Shown: positions 1 to 7,573 of the stretch, piece after piece
Position numbering within the stretch: position 1 is the first letter of the stretch
Layout: every line of letters begins with the position of its first letter
Source of the DNA: Acidobacteriota bacterium
Lineage (GTDB): Bacteria > Acidobacteriota > Terriglobia > Terriglobales > Acidobacteriaceae
Direction: 5' to 3'
Length of the DNA: 18,641 nt
Assembly: GCA_021778315.1 (NCBI GenBank)
Contig: JAJYCQ010000034.1
Span: 1-18,641 of the forward strand
Position numbers and translations under genes: made by a program
The notes under the pieces: model-generated
Told to the model about the DNA's origin: nothing
The model's database searches: none
The model's input: only the letters and a program-made list of their open reading frames with translations

Positions 1-481
1 CGAATAGCCTCGGGACGCTCAACCCATAACTCCCTTGCCCCCGGCATTCCGTTGCTCCACAACCACGCTCCTCCCCATCACCTTTCCCAAGCCCTGCCAT
101 TTCTGGCTGTCATCCCGCAGCGATCTGCAGTTGCCTTGGAGTGCCCCATCCTCGACGCGGCCTTATCGCGCCAGGGTGGGTTATCGAGCGTGGTAGCGCT
201 AGACCGCTCTCTTCTCACCCCACCCAAAATCCCGTCATCCTCGAGCGCAGCGAAGGACCACTGTATTAGCAGTTGCAGTTGCAGTTGCAGTTGCCGCTGC
301 AGTTGCCGCTGCAGTTGCCGCTGCAGTTGCCGCTGCCCTTGCCCTTGCCTTTGCCTTTCTATCTGTCATCCCGCAGGGATCTGCTTCTTCTTTTGTCTTT
401 GCCTTTCCATCTGTCATTCCGACCCTGAGCGTAGCCGAAGGGGAGGAACCTGCTTCTCGCGCGAAGCGCGCCGGTTCTTGG
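1..481. repeat. Repeat-rich intergenic region downstream of alaS
   Basis: I see no credible gene here. The stretch holds a hexanucleotide array (listed separately) and four degenerate copies of a short element beginning with GTCATC or GTCATT: about 107-128, 231-259, 361-384 and 408-452. The last two share ATCTGTCAT at their left end and CTGC at their right end. The second and fourth carry a GAGCG(C/T)AG..CGAAGG core. A small perfect hairpin (CGCGC, loop GAA, GCGCG, 458-470) lies just past the alaS stop on the minus strand. It has no T-run, so a terminator role is uncertain. Reading frames across this area are low-complexity Cys/Ser/Arg repeats and are not believable proteins. Confidence 0.6.
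269..358. repeat. Hexanucleotide tandem array
   Basis: About fifteen 6-bp units follow one another without interruption: four GCAGTT, then three GCCGCT-GCAGTT pairs, one GCCGCT, two GCCCTT and two GCCTTT. All units share a GC--(C/T)T frame. The progressive change from one end to the other suggests expansion by slippage followed by point changes. A short echo of the same unit (GCCTTTGCCTTTGC) occurs at 7026-7039, downstream of fabH. The array is not a CRISPR, since it has no spacers. Confidence 0.85.
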
Positions 482-3418
482 TCAGCTAAGCAACTCCCCC
501 ACCACATCCTTCGCCGAATCCAACGCGGCATCCAACCCGCCAACATCACTACCGCCAGCCTCCGCCAGGTCCGGCCTCCCGCCGCCCTTCCCCCCAACCT
601 TCGCCGCAATCGCTCCAACAATCTTCCCCGCCTGCACCCGCCCGGTCAGGTCCTTACTCACCCCCACAATCAGCGACACCCTCCCATCCACAGCCGTCCC
701 CAGCACCACCACCCCACTCCCCAGCTTCCCTCTCAGCTCATCCACCAGGTTCCGCATCTGCGCCTTATCCAGCGCATCCACTCTCTGCGCCAGCACCTTA
801 ACGCCCTTCACCTCCGCCGCCGACGAAGCAGCATCCGCCGTAGCCGCCGTAGCCGACTTCATCCGCAGCGTCTCCAGCTCCCTCCGCAGCTTCTTCATCT
901 CCTCGTCCTGGTGAGCGACGCGCAAACGCAGCGCCTCCCCACTCACCTCTCCCCCACCCACAAACTGCCCCGCCACCCTCGCGACCTCGAAGTCCCTCCG
1001 AAACTCCCTCAAAGAACCCATCCCCGTCACAGCCTCCACGCGCCGAACCCCGCTCGCGACCGCGCCCTCACCCACCAGCTTCACCAACCCAATCTCCCCC
1101 GTCGCCGCCGTATGCGTTCCTCCGCACAGCTCGGTCGAGAACTCCCCAATCTTCACCACCCTCACCCTGTCGCCATACTTCTCGCCAAACAGAGCCATCG
1201 CCCCCAGCTCATGCACGGCCTCATCGATAGGCACATCCACCAGCGTCACCACCGGAGTATTCGCCAACACCTGCGCATTCACAATGCTCTCAATCTCCGC
1301 CAACTCCTCCTCGGCCACACCCGCAAAGTGGCTAAAGTCGAACCGCAACCGCGAGCGATCATTCAACGACCCAGCCTGCTTCACATGCGTCCCCAGCACC
1401 TGCCGCAGCGCCGCATGCAGCAGATGCGTCCCCGTATGATTCCGCATCACGGCCGCCCGCACCGCACCATCCACCACCGCATCCACGCTATCGCCGACAG
1501 CCATCGTCTGCTTCACCACCACCTGGTGCGCAAACACGCCCTGCACCGGCTTCTTGCAACCCGTAACCTCGGCCACCACCGTCTGATGATCCCCCGAATA
1601 CAACCACCCCACATCCCCCACCTGCCCACCCGAGTCCGCATAGAAACTAGTAGCATCGAGCACCACCTCACCCGTCTCCCCAGCCTTCAACACCGACACG
1701 CCCACGCCATCCTTCACCAGCGCAATCACGCGCGCCCCATCGGTACGCAGCGCGCTATACCCCTCAAACTCCGTCTTCTCCAACTCCCGATAAACCGGCG
1801 CCGCCGACTTCTGCGACCCACCCTTCCAACTAGCCCGAGCCCGCGCCTGCTCCTCTTCCTTAGCCTTCTCAAAGCCAGGCATGTCGAACTCGAGTCCAGC
1901 ATCACGCGCCGCATCAACCATAAAATCCAGCGGCAGCCCAAACGTCTCGTACAGCGAGAAGGCCTTGCCGCCGCTCAGCGATGGCCTCGAATTCAGCGCC
2001 TCTAGTAATTCTTTATCTTTATCCCAAGGCTTAACAACGCTCTTCAATTTGCCATAAGTGGCACCTGCGTCAAAACCGCGCTGCAGGTCAGCTCCCTTGA
2101 TCCACACCTCACCCGTATAAACGATGTTTTCGTCGCCGTAGTTTTGAGCAAAAAGATTGACGGCCTCCACGCAGCGAATATCGTGCTGTGCCTTAGCTTC
2201 CGCAAGTGCTTGATCAAGTTCTCGTGATCCAAGCTCGAGCACCCGAGCAAACTGCAACTCCTCCGCCAGCACCACCTTCGCAACTCTCTCCGCACTGTCC
2301 GCCAGCTCCGGATAAGCCGCGACCATCTCATCCCGCACGGCCAACACCATCTCATGCATAAACGGCTTCTCCTGCCCCAGCAGCCGCCCATGCCGAATCC
2401 CCCGCCGCAGAATCTTCCGCAGCACATACCCCCGCCCCTCATTCGCCGGAGTAACCCCATCCGCAATCAAAAAAGTCGAAGCCCGAGCATGGTCCGCAAT
2501 AATCCTCAGCGAAGCCGCACCCTTCACATCACTAACCGCCAACTCTTCGACCAGCGCAGGACCCGGGTGCCCCATATCTCGATTTTGAGATGTGGGCGTG
2601 TAGCCGGTAAGCTCCACAGCGCGAGCCAACAGCGGTGTAAACAAATCACTCTCATAATTCGACAGCTTCCCCTGCAACACCGCCGCCACCCGCTCCAACC
2701 CCATCCCCGTATCGATGCTAGGCTTCGGCAGCGGAGTCAACACCCCATCACTACTCCGATCGAACTGCATGAACACCAAATTCCAGATCTCCATATACCG
2801 CTGGTCATCTTCCCCAAACGGCTTATCTAACCCAGTCTCGCTGGCCTCCAACCCCAAATCAAAATAAATCTCCGAGCAAGGTCCACAAGGCCCGGTATCC
2901 CCCATCGCCCAGAAATTATCCTTCGCTCCCAGCCCAAAGATCCTCTCCTTCGGAACCCCCACCTCAATCCAAAACTGCTCCGCCTCATCATCCCGAGGAA
3001 CCGCAGCGTCCCCCTCAAACACCGTCACATACAGCTTCGACGCATCAATCCCAAACCACTCCGGCGACGTCAGCAGCTCCCACGCATACGCAATCGCCTC
3101 GCGCTTAAAATAATCCCCAAACGAAAAATTCCCCAGCATCTCAAAAAACGTATGGTGCCGCCGCGTGAACCCGACATTCTCCAAATCATTGTGCTTCCCA
3201 CCGGCCCGCACGCACTTCTGCGACGAAGCCGCCCGCGAATACCCCCGCGTCTCCGCCCCCAGAAACACGTCCTTAAACTGATTCATCCCCGCATTCGTAA
3301 ACAGCAGCGTAGGATCATTCGCCGGCACCAGCGAAGACGAGTGCACCCGCCGATGTCCCTTGCCCTCAAAAAACCGCAAAAACTCTTCACGAATCTGATT
3401 CCCACTTAGGTTGCGCAT
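482..3418 (-). CDS. alaS: Alanine--tRNA ligase
   Basis: Charges tRNA-Ala with alanine in the cytoplasm and edits mischarged Ser/Gly. The N-terminal class II catalytic core is clear (residues 1-260, with the [27 protein letters not shown] and [11 protein letters not shown] motifs). The editing domain has the zinc-binding [11 protein letters not shown] (His661, His665) and CGGTH (Cys765, His769). The C-terminal C-Ala/DHHA1 region carries a [12 protein letters not shown] motif. At 978 residues it is about 100 longer than usual bacterial AlaRS (~875). The excess lies mainly in an insertion at about residues 408-480 (AT-richer DNA) and a smaller one around residues 272-290 that contains a palindromic repeat. 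The ATG start fits the conserved N-terminus. It lies 45 nt downstream of the methyltransferase-like gene on the same strand, so the two may be co-transcribed. Confidence 0.98.
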   Translation of the reverse strand: MRNLSGNQIREEFLRFFEGKGHRRVHSSSLVPANDPTLLFTNAGMNQFKDVFLGAETRGYSRAASSQKCVRAGGKHNDLENVGFTRRHHTFFEMLGNFSFGDYFKREAIAYAWELLTSPEWFGIDASKLYVTVFEGDAAVPRDDEAEQFWIEVGVPKERIFGLGAKDNFWAMGDTGPCGPCSEIYFDLGLEASETGLDKPFGEDDQRYMEIWNLVFMQFDRSSDGVLTPLPKPSIDTGMGLERVAAVLQGKLSNYESDLFTPLLARAVELTGYTPTSQNRDMGHPGPALVEELAVSDVKGAASLRIIADHARASTFLIADGVTPANEGRGYVLRKILRRGIRHGRLLGQEKPFMHEMVLAVRDEMVAAYPELADSAERVAKVVLAEELQFARVLELGSRELDQALAEAKAQHDIRCVEAVNLFAQNYGDENIVYTGEVWIKGADLQRGFDAGATYGKLKSVVKPWDKDKELLEALNSRPSLSGGKAFSLYETFGLPLDFMVDAARDAGLEFDMPGFEKAKEEEQARARASWKGGSQKSAAPVYRELEKTEFEGYSALRTDGARVIALVKDGVGVSVLKAGETGEVVLDATSFYADSGGQVGDVGWLYSGDHQTVVAEVTGCKKPVQGVFAHQVVVKQTMAVGDSVDAVVDGAVRAAVMRNHTGTHLLHAALRQVLGTHVKQAGSLNDRSRLRFDFSHFAGVAEEELAEIESIVNAQVLANTPVVTLVDVPIDEAVHELGAMALFGEKYGDRVRVVKIGEFSTELCGGTHTAATGEIGLVKLVGEGAVASGVRRVEAVTGMGSLREFRRDFEVARVAGQFVGGGEVSGEALRLRVAHQDEEMKKLRRELETLRMKSATAATADAASSAAEVKGVKVLAQRVDALDKAQMRNLVDELRGKLGSGVVVLGTAVDGRVSLIVGVSKDLTGRVQAGKIVGAIAAKVGGKGGGRPDLAEAGGSDVGGLDAALDSAKDVVGELLS
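1979..2200 (-). other. In-frame insertion in alaS, AT-richer than its surroundings
   Basis: This segment encodes about residues 407-480 of AlaRS, between the ...[10 protein letters not shown] helix and the conserved [19 protein letters not shown]. In ordinary AlaRS these two are joined by only a few to a dozen residues. A hand count of 2001-2220 gives roughly half G+C, visibly below the surrounding alaS DNA. The encoded peptide (…[15 protein letters not shown]…, …[18 protein letters not shown]…) is rich in Asn, Lys and aromatic residues, unlike its neighbours. I do not recognise its fold. Confidence 0.6.
2561..2610. repeat. Palindromic element inside alaS
   Basis: CCCATATCTC (2571-2580) and GAGATGTGGG (2587-2596) form a 10-bp stem with one mismatch (a possible G-U pair in RNA) around a GATTTT loop. 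It is read in frame as ...[13 protein letters not shown]..., a stretch of about 15-20 residues between the conserved [13 protein letters not shown] and [12 protein letters not shown] blocks that normal AlaRS lacks or has in different form. From memory, similar palindromes recur in acidobacterial spacers. I cannot verify this here, and there is only one copy in the window. Confidence 0.5.
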
Positions 3419-3463
3419 AGACCATCAAGTTTATCAGCGCCGCCCACCCTCACGCGCCCACTC

Positions 3464-3874
3464 TCAGAACCAAGTCCTCCGTCGATAAGCCTCATACTCC
3501 TCCCCAAACGCCTCTCCCAGCACCTCCGCCTCCTTCCTCGCCCGCACAATCTGCATCGGCACCGTCACCGCCATCACCACCACCGGAATCCACGACGGAA
3601 TAAACAGCGCCGCCCCCAAAAACATCATCTGCCCCGCAACATAAATCGGGTTCCGTATCCGCGAGTACAGCCCCGTCGTCACCAGCCGCTTCGCCTTCGC
3701 CTGCACGCTGAACGACGCACCCAGCTGCACCCTCGCCACCGTCCACATCCCCAGCCCCACCGCAAACACCAGCGCCCCCGCCACCCGCATCGCCGGCCAC
3801 GGCTGGTCCCAATACGCCACCAGCACCACCACCGCAAACAGCATCACCACCGCAGTCTCAATCTTCGTCCGCAA
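3464..3874 (-). CDS. Isoprenylcysteine carboxyl methyltransferase / PEMT-like membrane methyltransferase
   Basis: A 136-residue integral membrane protein. Hydrophobic segments lie at about 7-21, 30-48 and 78-110. The family signature is present as RLVTTGLYSRIRNPIYVAG (63-81), followed by the C-terminal ARKEAEVLGEAFGEEYEAYRRRTW motif with the conserved Glu and Tyr residues of the ICMT/PEMT superfamily, which bind S-adenosylmethionine at the membrane surface. The substrate of bacterial members is mostly unknown. The start is a TTG preceded by GGGAGG with a 5-nt spacer. The nearby ATG at 3890 is in another frame. It sits 45 nt upstream of alaS on the same strand. The family assignment is strong and the reaction is inferred. 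Confidence 0.88.
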   Translation of the reverse strand: MRTKIETAVVMLFAVVVLVAYWDQPWPAMRVAGALVFAVGLGMWTVARVQLGASFSVQAKAKRLVTTGLYSRIRNPIYVAGQMMFLGAALFIPSWIPVVVMAVTVPMQIVRARKEAEVLGEAFGEEYEAYRRRTWF

Positions 3875-3879
3875 GCCAG

Positions 3880-3885
3880 CCTCCC
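3880..3885 (-). promoter_or_regulatory. Shine-Dalgarno site for the TTG start at 3874
   Basis: On the minus strand GGGAGG stands 5 nt before the TTG codon. It decides the start, because no ATG or GTG in that frame is better placed. Confidence 0.7.
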
Positions 3886-4015
3886 GCCATCAAAAATCCT
3901 TCCAGCCCATCGCCTCGCAGCATACAGCCTTCCCCTCGCCGCGTCTCCAACACCTTAACCACCCCAAAAAACTTTCCCCGAGTCCACCTCATCCGCGCTA
4001 CCGTCAAATCACAGC

Positions 4016-4732
4016 ATGAGTCCACGCTCCCTCAATCTCGCGGCTGTCCTCGGCATCGGCCTCTCCGCCGCCTCCCCCCATCACGCCGCCCCTCACTCCC
4101 TCATGCACTTCTTCTTCCACCTCGGCCTCGTCGGCCTCTTCCTCGTCGCCATCGTAGACAGCTCCTTCGTCCCTCTCCCCATCCCCGGCGTCACCGACAT
4201 CATGCTCATCCTCTACGCCGCCGCCCACACCAACCCCATCCTCCTCATCGCCATCGCCACCCTCGGCTCCGCCATCGGAGGCCTCCTCTCCCACGCCGCC
4301 GGCCAGGCCGGAGGAATGAACTTCCTCAAAAAACACGTCCCCCCCTACATCCTCACCCGCGTCACCCACTGGATGGAGACCCACGCCATCCTCTCCGTCT
4401 CTCTCCCCGCCATTCTCCCTCCTCCCATGCCGCTCTCGCCCTTCGTCCTCGTCGCCGGAGCCGTCCACATGTCCCGCGAAAAATTCATGGCCGCCTTCAC
4501 CCTCAGCCGACTCCTCCGCCACTCCATCGCCGTCTGGCTCGGCATCCACTACGGCCGCGCCGTCCTCCGCCTCTGGTCGCACTTCTCCGCCAAATGGGCC
4601 ACCACCATCCTCATCACCCTCTGGTCCATCATCCTCATCTTCACGGCCATCGCCATCTGGAAGCTCTACCAAACCTCCCGCTCCTTCAACCTCTCCCCCA
4701 CCCCCCCCCCCGACGCCGCCACCACCCCCTAA
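4016..4732 (+). CDS. DedA/VTT-family membrane protein
   Basis: A 238-residue polytopic membrane protein. Hydrophobic segments are near 34-48, 60-95, 125-150 and 195-217. DedA/VTT (SNARE-associated) features include VDSSFVPLPIPGVTDIMLILYAA (48-70), a glycine-rich GSAIGGLLSHAAGQAGG (84-100) and PPPMPLSPFVLVAGAVHMSREKF with a following Arg (135-165). Members act in lipid carrier or membrane homeostasis, but the role of this one is not known. The ATG at 4016 has no clear ribosome site. Met30 (ATG at 4103), directly before the first membrane segment, is an alternative start. The gene is convergent with the PadR gene. An 11-C tract (4701-4711) near the 3' end lies within the Pro-rich tail. Confidence 0.85.
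   Translation: MSPRSLNLAAVLGIGLSAASPHHAAPHSLMHFFFHLGLVGLFLVAIVDSSFVPLPIPGVTDIMLILYAAAHTNPILLIAIATLGSAIGGLLSHAAGQAGGMNFLKKHVPPYILTRVTHWMETHAILSVSLPAILPPPMPLSPFVLVAGAVHMSREKFMAAFTLSRLLRHSIAVWLGIHYGRAVLRLWSHFSAKWATTILITLWSIILIFTAIAIWKLYQTSRSFNLSPTPPPDAATTP
4701..4711. repeat. Homopolymer of 11 C in the DedA-like gene
   Basis: Eleven consecutive C residues lie seven codons before the stop and code for prolines in the tail. A change of one base would replace the last residues and move the stop. The tract is also a common place for sequencing error. Confidence 0.9.
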
Positions 4733-4765
4733 GCAGCCACCACCCCCGTCGCGAACCTTGGCTCC

Positions 4766-4788
4766 CTTAGCGCCCTTTGCGTCAAAGC
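4766..4788. repeat. Dispersed repeat R1, copy 1
   Basis: This 23-bp element begins CTTAGCGCCCTT and ends GCGTCAAAGC, and matches 7475-7497 at 22 of 23 positions. On the other strand it reads as the 'DAKGAKGAK' type of false peptide. It lies between the convergent DedA-like and padR genes, just past both stop codons. Confidence 0.75.
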
Positions 4789-4794
4789 TCTCCC

Positions 4795-5382
4795 CTAGCC
4801 CCTGCTCCTCCATCTCCCGCCGTCCGCGTAGGACAACCCTCTCTTCTCCAGCTCCGCAAACGTCTCATCGCACCACGCGATCGTCGCCTTCGCCTGCACA
4901 ATACCGTACCGCACCGCCATCTTCCAGTACGGCATCGCCGGATGCCTCGCATGCTCCATCTCCATCCTCAGCAAAGTCGCCTCAAACCGCTGCAACTCGT
5001 CCTCGCACCGCTCTCTCTCCGCCACCACCTGCTCCGCAATCACGCCACGCTCCGCCTGGTCTCCAAAGAAGACCTTCAGCAGCATCTCATTCCTTCGAAC
5101 CTGCGGCCTTGCAGGCATCCCCAGCCACTGCCTCAGCCTCCTCTCCCCCGCCAGTGTCAGCCGGTACACCTTCTTCGCCCGAGCCGCCCCTCCCTTGTCC
5201 TCCACCGTCACCAACCCATCCCTCACCATCGTCTTCAGCGCCGGATAGATCTGCCCAAAGCTCTCGCTCCAGAAGTTCGCCGTCGACCGCTCCATCCTCT
5301 GCCGCATCTCGTACCCCGACATCGGCCCCAGGCTCAACACCCCCAGCAGCGACTCCACCGTAGTCGTCTTCTCCGCCTTCAT
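4795..5382 (-). CDS. PadR-family transcriptional regulator
   Basis: A 195-residue protein with an N-terminal winged helix (about 10-85: LLGVLSLGPMSGYEMRQ, then SFGQIYPALKTMVRDGLV, and the wing around ARAKKVYRLTLAGERRL) and a C-terminal helical dimerisation region (Vir_act_alpha_C type, about 90-182). Such proteins repress nearby or distant operons and release DNA on binding a ligand. I chose the ATG at 5382 over a start 12 codons upstream (5418) because GGAGGGAG lies 5 nt before it. The last residues (YADGGRWRSRG) are encoded by a dispersed repeat (R2), so the extreme C-terminus may be recently acquired. It is divergent from the SRP RNA/fabH unit. Its targets are not evident. Confidence 0.93.
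   Translation of the reverse strand: MKAEKTTTVESLLGVLSLGPMSGYEMRQRMERSTANFWSESFGQIYPALKTMVRDGLVTVEDKGGAARAKKVYRLTLAGERRLRQWLGMPARPQVRRNEMLLKVFFGDQAERGVIAEQVVAERERCEDELQRFEATLLRMEMEHARHPAMPYWKMAVRYGIVQAKATIAWCDETFAELEKRGLSYADGGRWRSRG
4818..4834. repeat. Dispersed repeat R2, copy 1
   Basis: CGCCGTCCGCGTAGGAC recurs exactly at 10294-10310 and with one change at 7532-7548. Here it lies inside the 3' end of the PadR gene. R1 lies just beyond it, as also happens at 7475-7548. Confidence 0.85.
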
Positions 5383-5435
5383 CTCGACTCCCTCCCCCGC
5401 CGTACCTTCGCAGGTCACTCCATATGTCTACAAGC

Positions 5436-5465
5436 TATATATCGAACAGATACACCACGACGCAA
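5436..5465 (-). promoter_or_regulatory. Candidate promoter of the PadR gene
   Basis: Read on the minus strand, TTGCGT (5465-5460) and TATATA (5441-5436) are 18 nt apart, about 55 nt before the chosen start. The AT-rich block 5411-5455 stands out from the high-G+C surroundings. No convincing PadR operator palindrome was found in it. Confidence 0.35.
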
Positions 5466-5575
5466 GCAAAATCCACACCCCTCCCCTAAAAATCAGATTT
5501 GTGTCCCGAACCCTCGCTCAGTCACGCCACTTGCATCCCCAACCCCGCCCCAGCCAGCAGTGGTAAACTACCCTA

Positions 5576-5673
5576 GTGCCGGGTCCTACGCGACGTATTC
5601 CCGCCAACCCCGCCAGGTCCGGAAGGAAGCAACGGTAACGGGCCAATACGGGCGCAGTAGGGAAACCCGGTAC
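5576..5673 (+). ncRNA. ffs: Signal recognition particle RNA (small bacterial type, 4.5S)
   Basis: The universal SRP domain IV is present: CCAGGTCCGGAAGGAAGCA (5613-5631), with a GGAA tetraloop closed by CC/GG and flanked by the AGGT/AAGCA symmetrical internal loop. The rest folds into the expected single long hairpin. TGCCGGGT (5577-5584) pairs with ACCCGGTA (5665-5672), CCTACGCG with CGCAGTAGG (one bulge), and CGTATT with AATACG. The RNA binds Ffh and targets membrane proteins to FtsY/SecYEG. The ends are estimated from the helix. A TAAACT box (5564-5569) lies about 7 nt before the 5' end, but I found no good -35 box. Confidence 0.95.
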
Positions 5674-5776
5674 ATTTCCCCCATAATCCCCTCCCAAACT
5701 ACCCCCAATTGTGCCCCGGCACACGCTCTTCATCGCCCGTACGCGATAAGATGCTGTCTGCCGCACTTTTTGCCTT

Positions 5777-5781
5777 GGAGG
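5777..5781 (+). promoter_or_regulatory. Shine-Dalgarno site for the fabH TTG start
   Basis: GGAGG lies 7 nt before TTG at 5789 and fixes the fabH start at a non-ATG codon. Confidence 0.75.
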
Positions 5782-5788
5782 TTGTAGT

Positions 5789-6805
5789 TTGAGTCTGACG
5801 TTGAAGCCCCGGAACCCCGTTCGTGCCAAGATTTCTTCCGTAGGATCCTTCGTTCCGCCCCGCCTGCTCACCAACGCAGACCTGGAAAAAATGGTCGCCA
5901 CCAACGACCAATGGATCACCGAGCGAACCGGAATTCGCGAGCGCCACATCGTCGATAAGGGCGTAGCCACCAGCGATTTGGCCACGGAAGCAGCCAAAGT
6001 CTGCCTCTCCCGCCGCGGCATCGACGCCTCCGAAGTCGAGGTCATCATCGTCGCCACCGTCACCCCCGACATGGCCTTTCCCGCCACCGCCTGTCTCGTT
6101 CAAAACAAGCTCGGTGCACCCCACGCCTGGGGTTTTGACCTCTCCGCCGCCTGCTCCGGCTTCCCCTATGCCCTCCAGGTCGGTGCCAAACTCGTCGAGT
6201 CCGGTGCCCACAAAAAAGTCCTCGTCATCGGTGCCGACGTCATGAGTTCCATCATCGACTACACCGACCGCTCCACCTGCATCATCTTCGGCGACGGTGC
6301 CGGCGCCGTCCTCCTCGAGCCCTGCGAACAAGGAGAAATCGGCCTCATCGACTACCTCCACGAGATCGACGGCTCAGGGGCCCCCGCCCTCAACATGCCC
6401 GCCGGTGGCAGCCTCCTCCCCCCCAGCCACGCCACCATCGACGCGAAACAACACTTCGTCCACCAGGACGGCCAGACCGTCTACAAGTTCGCCGTCCGCA
6501 AAATGTCCGAAGTCGCCGAAACCCTCCTCGAACGCAACGGTGTCACCGGTGCCGACCTCGGCTGCTTCATCCCCCACCAGGCCAACAAGCGAATCATCCT
6601 CTCCACCGCCGAGCGTCTCGGCCTCTCCCTCGACCGCGTCGTCATCAATATCGACCGCTACGGCAACACCACTGCCGGAACCATCCCCATCGCCATGAAC
6701 ACCGCCCTCGCCGAAAACCACCTCAAAAAGGGCGACTTGGTCCTGCTCACCAGCGTAGGAGCCGGCTTCACCGTAGCCGCCACCCTCCTCCGCTGGGAGT
6801 TCTAA
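5789..6805 (+). CDS. fabH: Beta-ketoacyl-ACP synthase III
   Basis: Starts each fatty acid chain by condensing an acyl-CoA (usually acetyl-CoA) with malonyl-ACP in the cytoplasm. The full thiolase-fold enzyme is present (338 residues, close to the usual ~320-330). The catalytic triad is visible: Cys122 in LSAACSGF, His263 in IPHQANKR and Asn293 in YGNTTAGT. The family motifs [15 protein letters not shown] (38-52) and [13 protein letters not shown] (165-177) are also present. The start is TTG with a strong GGAGG site, and no in-frame ATG or GTG lies before the conserved domain. The gene follows the SRP RNA by about 115 nt and may share its transcript. No other fab genes are in the window. Confidence 0.97.
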   Translation: MSLTLKPRNPVRAKISSVGSFVPPRLLTNADLEKMVATNDQWITERTGIRERHIVDKGVATSDLATEAAKVCLSRRGIDASEVEVIIVATVTPDMAFPATACLVQNKLGAPHAWGFDLSAACSGFPYALQVGAKLVESGAHKKVLVIGADVMSSIIDYTDRSTCIIFGDGAGAVLLEPCEQGEIGLIDYLHEIDGSGAPALNMPAGGSLLPPSHATIDAKQHFVHQDGQTVYKFAVRKMSEVAETLLERNGVTGADLGCFIPHQANKRIILSTAERLGLSLDRVVINIDRYGNTTAGTIPIAMNTALAENHLKKGDLVLLTSVGAGFTVAATLLRWEF

Positions 6806-7115
6806 CCACCCCCAACCGCAACCCTCCACCCCACTCCCGGCCGCTCCTCCCCAACTTCAGGAGGAGCCCCCACCCCCATCCCCATCCCCATAAGACTAAG
6901 GCCACCGCATACACCTTCGCCCCGCCCCTAACCCTCGCCACGCCCGCTGCCGCTGCTATATTTATTGCCGCAGCCAGTTTTCGCCGCCATCAAGAGCGAA
7001 GCTAAGGATCTAAGTATTCGCCGTTGCCTTTGCCTTTGCTAGAAGCTAAAAGCTAGAACCTAAAAGCACCCGCCCGACAGCCCTTCCTAATCCCAACCCC
7101 CTAATCCCTGCCTTT
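6806..7115. other. Intergenic region with short repeats
   Basis: No gene is seen in these 310 bases. The left half is C-rich and low in complexity (runs of CCCCATC at about 6867-6892). The right half holds a GCCTTT repeat (about 7026-7037) and an AGAAGCTAAAAGCTAGAACCTAAAAG-like direct repetition (about 7040-7065) built on an AG(A/C)(A/T)..CTAAAAG unit. I found no clear terminator for fabH and no clear promoter for the following gene. Confidence 0.5.
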
Positions 7116-7562
7116 ATGATCATCGCCGCCATCCGATCCGGCACCGACCCCGCCGCCCCGCTCCCTCCCGCCGCCTTCCACCGCTGGCTCGAGGACCCCA
7201 TCTACTGCCCCAAATGCGAGGCCACCTACATACTCGTCCTCGACTACGACCACGCCGTCTCCCGCCACTTCGAAAACGAATCCCGCCGCCATCTCCAGAT
7301 GCTTCGCAAAGCCGTCATGCTCGGCCACTCCACCGACCACCGCATCACCCACTTCGAAACCAACGGCGTAGTCGTCACCAGCCACCCCCGCCCCAACCCC
7401 GCCACTCCCCTCGAAACCCTTCCCCCCGCCACCAAGCCCGCCCCTCCCCATCCTTCGCGACCAAGGCGCCCTCTCTTAGCGCCCTTAGCGTCAAAGCCCT
7501 TGCCCTTGCACCCCGCCACAAACCCAACTCCCGCCGTCCGCGCAGGACCGCAGGACTGCTAA
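7116..7562 (+). CDS. Small hypothetical protein with a CPKC motif
   Basis: I do not recognise this 148-residue protein. Residues 1-90 look like a genuine small domain (…AFHRWLEDPIYCPKCEATYILVLDYDHAVSRHFENESRRHLQMLRKAV…HRITHFETNGVV) with a single CPKC pair (Cys31, Cys34). That pair could form half of a zinc or redox site. From about residue 91 the chain becomes Pro/Ala-rich and is encoded by the dispersed repeats R1 and R2, so this tail is probably read-through of repeat DNA. The stop lies 11 nt before rimO, suggesting one transcript. There is no clear ribosome site before ATG 7116. Confidence 0.6.
   Translation: MIIAAIRSGTDPAAPLPPAAFHRWLEDPIYCPKCEATYILVLDYDHAVSRHFENESRRHLQMLRKAVMLGHSTDHRITHFETNGVVVTSHPRPNPATPLETLPPATKPAPPHPSRPRRPLLAPLASKPLPLHPATNPTPAVRAGPQDC
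7475..7548. repeat. Dispersed repeats R1 (copy 2) and R2 (copy 2)
   Basis: R1 occupies 7475-7497 (one mismatch to 4766-4788). R2 occupies 7532-7548 (CGCCGTCCGCGCAGGAC, one mismatch). They lie in the same order and orientation as at 4766-4834 and about the same distance apart, so R1 plus R2 behave as one composite element of about 70 bp. Here the element forms the 3' end of the CPKC gene. Confidence 0.75.
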
Positions 7563-7573
7563 ACTAGAAGTCC

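Noticed and set aside
269..358. Hexanucleotide array considered as a CRISPR
   Set aside because: Units are 6 bp and contiguous with no spacers, and no cas genes are nearby.
452..476. Hairpin after alaS considered as a rho-independent terminator
   Set aside because: The stem is only 5 bp and no T-run follows on the minus strand.
52..489. Plus-strand ORF of 145 codons in the left spacer
   Set aside because: Most of it is Cys/Ser/Arg repetition from translating the hexanucleotide array, with flanks from dispersed repeats. It has no ribosome site and no protein-like composition.
235..621. Minus-strand ORF of 128 codons overlapping the end of alaS
   Set aside because: Arg/Ala-rich, partly array translation and partly out-of-frame alaS.
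911..2005. Long plus-strand ORF of 364 codons opposite alaS
   Set aside because: His/Arg/Pro/Leu-rich shadow caused by the strand composition. The minus strand holds a clear AlaRS.
4004..4813. Minus-strand ORF of 269 codons opposite the DedA-like gene, longer than that gene
   Set aside because: Composed almost only of Gly, Glu, Asp and Val. The plus strand shows clear membrane segments and DedA motifs, so the longer frame is the shadow.
5531..5569. TTGCAT and TAAACT upstream of the SRP RNA as a -35/-10 pair
   Set aside because: The spacing is 27 nt, too long for a sigma-70 promoter. Only the -10-like box is suggestive.
4777..5787. Plus-strand ORF of 336 codons spanning padR antisense and the SRP RNA
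   Set aside because: Arg/His/Pro/Leu-rich shadow that runs through a structural RNA gene. The PadR protein lies on the other strand.
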